From Lepiota brunneoincarnata (lineage: Eukaryota > Basidiomycota > Agaricomycetes > Agaricales > Agaricaceae), in assembly GCA_023014365.1 (NCBI GenBank), contig JAEBUN010000018.1, positions 496,001 through 560,000 of the forward strand: DNA of 64,000 bases, read 5' to 3'. A program made the position numbers and the translations under genes. The notes under the pieces are model-generated. The model had not been told where the DNA came from. It ran no database searches and was given only the letters and a program-made list of their open reading frames with translations. Positions 59,707 through 64,000 of the stretch are shown in pieces (position 1 is the first letter of the stretch; the number at the start of each line of letters is the position of its first letter).

Positions 59707-60340
59707 CCAGAGCGACCACCATTATATTGAGCGTCTATTGAGTACGTCTAAGGCAGCTGGAATGTTTCTAGCGTGTGGCGTTTTCGGAATCTCAGCTTTC
59801 AAATTACATTTCCGCTCTATGATGCTATTACCCCGGGCTAAGGCGGGGTAAATAGTTTCAGTTGCTGTGGGTTTGCCCACGCGGTTCAGAACTCTGTTAA
59901 ATAAGCTCACGAGTTGCGACTGCGGGGATCTATCTATCATCCAACACTTTGAAGAAGGTGTCTTGGAACGTAAGACACTACTAGTTGTGATTTCGGATTG
60001 CGAGCGAGACAACCTTCGGCGGGCTAACTAGTGGATAATATATCACCCAGCTAACTCATGCCCCATAACTCAGATGTTCTAGCTCACAGCTCTCATAAGT
60101 GTTCATTTTGTGGCCATAAGCTCTTCCGCAGCAGCGTTACTCGCCTCAGACGGGATGACCATTCAACCCGTCACTTTATATGCGCTATTCGCTTAGGAAT
60201 AGGTGGTGAAGATGAACCATGGGCAGACATTGATAAGAAGCTTGAATTTAGGACGACGATGCGTATGAAATAACCACAATAAACAAACGGGGCGTTTCTT
60301 GAAAACGTGAATCGTAAGAGCGGGACAACAGAAGGCAAAC
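59707..60340. other. intergenic, no gene recognised
   Basis: A small frame at 60058-60273 contains one CX2C-like pair (SFCGHK) but no complete zinc finger. Nothing else is seen. Confidence 0.4.
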
Positions 60341-62130
60341 GTGGGAGGATGTGACGGAATTGACAGCCCGTACCACCATGCCCATCCAAAGCATGTTCAG
60401 TGCAACAGGTATCGCCGATCGAGTAATGAGCGCTTTATCGAGGATGTTCGTCCTCCCCTTCCATATTTCGTCGCCATCATCAATCCAGAAGTCGTACCGA
60501 AAACACTCGAGCGCTTCACGCATGATCTGAGCAGATGTCCTGAGGGAGAAATGAAAGAGGCTATTCTAGATCGGTTCTTGCTACCAGTGCATGAATTACT
60601 GTTGCCTTACAGTGGAAAGCCTTCGAAAAGCTAGAACGTTATGGTGGCGGTGAAAAAGCAGGAGTTGGACGTTGTTCGGCCATTCCTAAAAAGATGAATG
60701 TCTCGAATACTTTAACGACGGTGTTATGGGGTGGGCTTGGGCAAGTTTCCTTGCTCTTTTTTGTATTGTCCCGGCTGATCGAAAATGCCTACAGCAGCTG
60801 CTAAAACCAATTGAAAACGACATAGTGCGTTCCCATGCACAAGGATATTTGTGTCAGATACGGCCTTTCTACGTCACCAGTGGACTGAATACGAGAGAAG
60901 CTTTATGGCCCCTCCTCGCAGTATGTTTTGGACCCGGCGCCCTACTCCCTAATCTGCAGGAAGTCGAGTTGTACTTCTGGGAGGAATCAATTCCTCTGGT
61001 TACCCACCTGATCCCCCTGCTGTCTCCTGCGATAAAGACCCTTGCAATATTTCAGGATATATCTAGTGCCTCCTCAGCCCAGACGCAACTCCAGCTCCTC
61101 AAGCTCAGGCTTCGTGGGTGTCAGTTGAGGAAGATCGCCTATGTTGGATGTTCCTTACCCGTCGTCCTCCCTAACCTTATGCCTTTCAGGGATTTGCGTA
61201 TTTGGCCCATGAGTAACAACCCTCTACATCAGGAGAGCTCTGTTCCATTTTCTCAACTTCTGCAACAGTTCGCTTCTCTGAACGGCCTTCGTATGAATCT
61301 CAGGACGCTTCCGAGCCATCGAGCGATGTCATCACCCCTACCTAGTTCATAACTCCTCTCTCGAATACCTATACCTCTCGGGGGATGCGGACGGTCTACA
61401 GGACTTCCTTTTACACTAGCTCATGTCGCCCCGTCTCCGCACTCTGAAATAGGAGCTTCCCAGGCTTCTGGTCTATCACGGACACTCTGATGCGAACGAA
61501 CTGTGTCAAGCTTCCCTTGCATTCGCGCTTTCACCCTAAAATCAATAGTGACCTTCACGGGTAGCTCCCCATTGACCTCCTTTCCAACCCTATCGAGGCA
61601 ACTTACAACACTTTGGTTGAAATTCGTACTCCACCAATTACAACCTCTTTGTGATGCTGAAGATTTGAAGATATTACTTGACCTTCGCAAGTTATCCATC
61701 AGCAACAGCTATACCGACAGTGGCGGACGAGACCTACACTCATGCTTTTGTGGCCCTTGTCACCTGACCTCATTTGCGCACTCTCCGCCTTCGCTTGGAC
61801 TTCAGTGATTTATGACCCCACTCACCGGTGTCGGATCGCCATCGAGGAGCAGGCTAGCGATATTCAGTATGAATGAGTCTGGGGACTCTCCTACGACGCT
61901 GGAGGATGGTACGGCGATCGTCCAAAACCTTAGAACTCTATTCCCGGATCTGGACGTTCTCTGTTGGTTGCCTGGGGAGTTGATGCTCTACAGAAAATTA
62001 TCTCAACTTTCAATAGCAGAGCTACTAGACGCTACTTTGATGCGATTTGGATTCTCGTTAAACCTTATTATTATACGATATGCGTCTCAGCTTCATGGGA
62101 GTGCTACTGTATCTTCTATTAGAGGATGAA
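60341..62130 (+). pseudogene. F-box/LRR-like gene, decayed
   Basis: The longest open part (60726-61352) reads as an LRR-like protein: LLPNLQEVELYFWEESIPLV, LLSPAIKTLAIFQD and LQLLKLRLRGCQLRKIAYVG resemble the C-terminal halves of mushroom F-box proteins. Further pieces follow in other frames: SSLEYLYLSGDADGLQDF (about 61350-61410), SPRLRTL, and GTAIVQNLRTLFPDLDVLCW (about 61910-61965). Stops and frame changes separate them and no clear F-box is seen at the 5' end (60341-60634 is only weakly similar). It is an independent, older decay event, not part of the 26-30 kb array. Confidence 0.55.
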
Positions 62131-62697
62131 ACTAATGAACTTATTTGGTGTCTGTAGAAGCCAAATAACCAAAGTGCGATAAACGAACCCCGAACCACTG
62201 GCTGTGCAGGTGGCCAATCAAAAGCCGAAAAACTTCAGTGATCATGAGCCTGAAGGTGGTCGTGTACAGGGGCAAGTGCTCCCTCACGCCGTTTATGACC
62301 TGATATGTAATAACGTACAACTTGAAGAGTCTCCTCTTGATGTTTTGTAGCTGGCCGAAGGTCGGACATCATGGTGACCGCCAGTCGATTCTTGTCACTG
62401 ATAAACGCCTTCGATGCCAAGGGAAACTCGTTGCGGACCACGTGCCATCTCAGACCAGAAGAGCATTCACACCAGAAGGCTGAGATTTTCAGTATTGTTT
62501 CCAAAGCTTCGGTGTCTGGAAACTCTTAGACATCGTGTCACTGGGACACAATACTGAAAGCGTCAACTTTCCAGCATCCGACTCACTACAGCATCCCTTT
62601 TCGAAAGAAGTTCTATTTAGTGCTGGACATTCAATCGGGGGTTGACAGTGCTAATCAAGGGGTATGATGTATGTCAATCCGATCGTCACAGTTGGAC
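62131..62697. other. intergenic with repeat fragment and hairpin
   Basis: It contains the inverted partner of the 49-kb repeat (about 62340-62430) and a hairpin (62487-62559). The right end is the presumed insertion site of the retroposed unit that starts at the poly(T). Confidence 0.5.
62487..62559. repeat. inverted repeat, 12-bp perfect arms
   Basis: TTTCAGTATTGT at 62487-62498 and its exact reverse complement ACAATACTGAAA at 62548-62559, separated by 49 nt. A small MITE end or chance are both possible. Confidence 0.6.
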
Positions 62698-62732
62698 TTT
62701 TTTTTTTTTTTTTTTTTTTAAATCATTTTATT
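62698..62732 (-). terminator. genomically encoded poly(A) with AATAAA signal
   Basis: Read on the minus strand, AATAAA (62732-62727) is followed by TGATTT and then 22 A residues (62719-62698). This is the layout of a cleaved and polyadenylated mRNA 3' end, so the unit to its right was probably inserted by reverse transcription. Confidence 0.7.
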
Positions 62733-63235
62733 CTGGAAGAACCAGACGCAGTTATGGGGTAAGGAGGCACCCAAGATCCGTGGGCAGTGTCTACACTACC
62801 TATTCACCAGTGCTGTTACCCAGGTTAGGGGTTCGCTCTTGAGTAGCACGGGGTTCGACACAGGATGTCTATACAGACTTGGTCCTGTCCTACTGAGTGT
62901 GACTTGGAGACGACAGAGCACTATAAGTCCAGCCGGTTATGGCAAAGAGGTATAGGAGGCAAGAACTTTATAACACTAAGATAAGTATACAAGGTATTGT
63001 ACTGTATCCTTATATACTTCTAAGTGTGGCTGTACTCCTACTATAATAGTTTGGACCAGAGTAACTATGAGTCAGAGATAAGAAAACATGAGGTGTAAAC
63101 TAAGAATAGTCCTTCTGATGTACACTACTGATGGTTTCATAGTGACATGGGAATGTAAACTAAAAGTAACCGTCCTTCTGATATGGCTTCTGATAACATT
63201 AGGTCCGTTTTTAGAGTTGTTTTCCATACAACTCA

Positions 63236-64000
63236 TTAGTTTCCTTCTTCCAGGTACTTGGCTAGGTAGTTTGGTTTGTAGTAATTGATCTGTGGTTGGT
63301 CGGTGGAGTCTGGTCTGGGGGGAATGACAGGAGAGAAGGTGGGAGTGGGGGTTCTGTGAAGATCGAGTATGGTGGCGGTTTCTGGGGATGGGGGTTGTCC
63401 TGGGTAAAAGATGTTGTATAGAAGGCGTCTGAAATGGGGACTTTCGATCCTTTCTTCTGGTGGGGTGATTGGGTTTTCTTCAGAAGGAACTGCATGGTTC
63501 TCCTGTAATGTTTGATTCGGCCACATCATCATAGCATTCCTTGTAGTAATCGTCATGGGTGAGGTCGATGTATCGATGATGAGTTGTGGGAGTGGTCGAG
63601 GGATGGGTTGTAGGATTTCTGGAGTAGGGGGCGTGTCGAGTCTTTTGACTTGGGCATTCAGTCTGTTTATGGTGCGGTTGGAAGACGGCGCAGTGGGGGC
63701 ATCTATATTTGATGCAGTCGTATGAGTAATGCCCTGGGGCATATTGCTTGCATCCGAGGCAGGCAAATTGGGGGCAATCCATGGCCCAGTGTCCTGTGTG
63801 TCTGCATTGGATGCAGACTGATCTGTCGGTGGTTTGGGGGTTGGTTCGTGGGTGAATGGGGTTGGGGGAGTTCCAAACTGGGACGTTGTTATTGGCGATG
63901 GTGTGGGTGGTGTCTTTGGTGGGGGTGAGAAGTCTGGAGGGATTTCTGATACTGGTGGGCTTTCTTCCCTTGTTGGGGACGGCGGTGATGATAGCGGCAG
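63236..64000 (-). CDS. overlapping Pro/Thr-rich open frame
   Basis: A second frame, shifted relative to the zinc-knuckle frame, is open from the window edge to 63236 (at least 254 codons). It is rich in Pro, Thr and Ser (PPPKTPPTPSPIT, ILQPIPRPLPQLII) and ends with YKPNYLAKYLEEGN. Past 63480 it has the field to itself. It could be the true continuation after a splice or a frameshift, an overlapping gene, or chance in a sequence poor in stop codons. I cannot decide from one copy. Confidence 0.3.
   Translation of the reverse strand: MPLSSPPSPTREESPPVSEIPPDFSPPPKTPPTPSPITTSQFGTPPTPFTHEPTPKPPTDQSASNADTQDTGPWIAPNLPASDASNMPQGITHTTASNIDAPTAPSSNRTINRLNAQVKRLDTPPTPEILQPIPRPLPQLIIDTSTSPMTITTRNAMMMWPNQTLQENHAVPSEENPITPPEERIESPHFRRLLYNIFYPGQPPSPETATILDLHRTPTPTFSPVIPPRPDSTDQPQINYYKPNYLAKYLEEGN
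63480..64000 (-). CDS. CCHC zinc-knuckle protein, 5' end outside the window
   Basis: The frame is open from the window edge to the stop at 63480 (at least 173 codons, no intron needed). After a basic Pro/Asn-rich part (NVPVWNSPNPIHPRTNP), two zinc knuckles follow: CIQCRHTGHWAMDC (CX2CX4HX4C) and CLGCKQYAPGHYSYDC (CX2CX6HX4C, a variant spacing). A third Cys pair YRCPHC comes next. The C-terminus is ECYDDVAESNITGEPCSSF, an ending I have seen on related Agaricomycete zinc-knuckle proteins. It probably binds single-stranded nucleic acid. It could be a retroelement Gag-like protein or a cellular gene. Confidence 0.7.
   Translation of the reverse strand, partial: AAIITAVPNKGRKPTSIRNPSRLLTPTKDTTHTIANNNVPVWNSPNPIHPRTNPQTTDRSVCIQCRHTGHWAMDCPQFACLGCKQYAPGHYSYDCIKYRCPHCAVFQPHHKQTECPSQKTRHAPYSRNPTTHPSTTPTTHHRYIDLTHDDYYKECYDDVAESNITGEPCSSF

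Larger units (their letters stand above)
62698..64000 (-). mobile_element. 3' part of a retroposed unit (LINE-like or retrocopy)
   Basis: On the minus strand: open reading frames with CCHC zinc knuckles (to 63480 or 63236), a ~500-nt 3' untranslated stretch, AATAAA and a 22-nt poly(A). The 5' end lies beyond the window, so neither a target-site duplication nor a reverse-transcriptase frame can be checked. Tad1/I-type LINE ORF1 proteins carry such knuckles, but a reverse-transcriptase frame should then lie before the poly(A), and none is here. A non-autonomous element or a processed copy of a cellular gene fits better. Confidence 0.5.

Noticed and set aside
62821..62870. GGTTCG motifs that could mark a tRNA-derived SINE
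   Set aside because: No acceptor or anticodon stem can be folded around them.

Overview
The window is nuclear DNA of a basidiomycete fungus, almost certainly an Agaricomycete. Genes are broken by many short introns (about 40-70 nt, GT...AG with CTNAC-like branch sites). The gene families are typical of mushrooms: HNH-nuclease proteins, F-box/LRR arrays, CHAT-TPR fragments, small secreted proteins, a CE4 chitin deacetylase and an ERT1-type regulator. No bacterial, organellar, tRNA, rRNA or CRISPR feature was seen.

Layout. 1-16 kb is a mosaic of segmental duplications: a Zrg17-like zinc-transporter gene (intact at 9.1-11.6 kb, degenerate at 0.1-2.5 kb, a third fragment at 3.15 kb), its 3' flank (three copies), and an HNH-nuclease family (intact at 7.5-8.8 kb, two decayed copies, one divergent plus-strand member at 14.8 kb), with F-box/LRR genes between. 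17-26 kb holds a chitin deacetylase, a retroelement-derived RNase H-like gene and the ERT1-like regulator. 26-30.6 kb is a decaying tandem F-box array. 30.9-35.5 kb is a divergent pair, GH1 beta-glucosidase and a Gfo/Idh/MocA oxidoreductase. A small coiled-coil/proline-rich gene lies at 37.7-38.5 kb.

39-47.4 kb holds four tandem copies of an HSL-type alpha/beta-hydrolase. Three look functional or nearly so. Copy 2 is broken, and a CHAT-TPR remnant lies between copies 2 and 3. In all four copies the reading frame of the conserved C-terminus is kept only if a one-nucleotide exon (AG|G|GT) lies between two short introns. This is the most unusual signal in the window.

47.9-64 kb has a small Cys-rich secreted protein, a divergent housekeeping pair (SURF6/Rrp14 and the PP2A activator PTPA) with 63 bp between start codons, a secreted Arg/Ser/Gly-repeat protein, a multi-pass membrane protein with a Trp/Gln/Glu/Arg-rich helical insert, a two-LysM secreted protein and a decayed F-box/LRR gene. 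At the right edge is the 3' end of a retroposed-looking unit on the minus strand, with CCHC zinc knuckles, AATAAA and a 22-nt poly(A), over which two long reading frames overlap.

Exon joins were worked out by eye from splice consensus and reading frame. Family names come from motif recognition, not from database searches.
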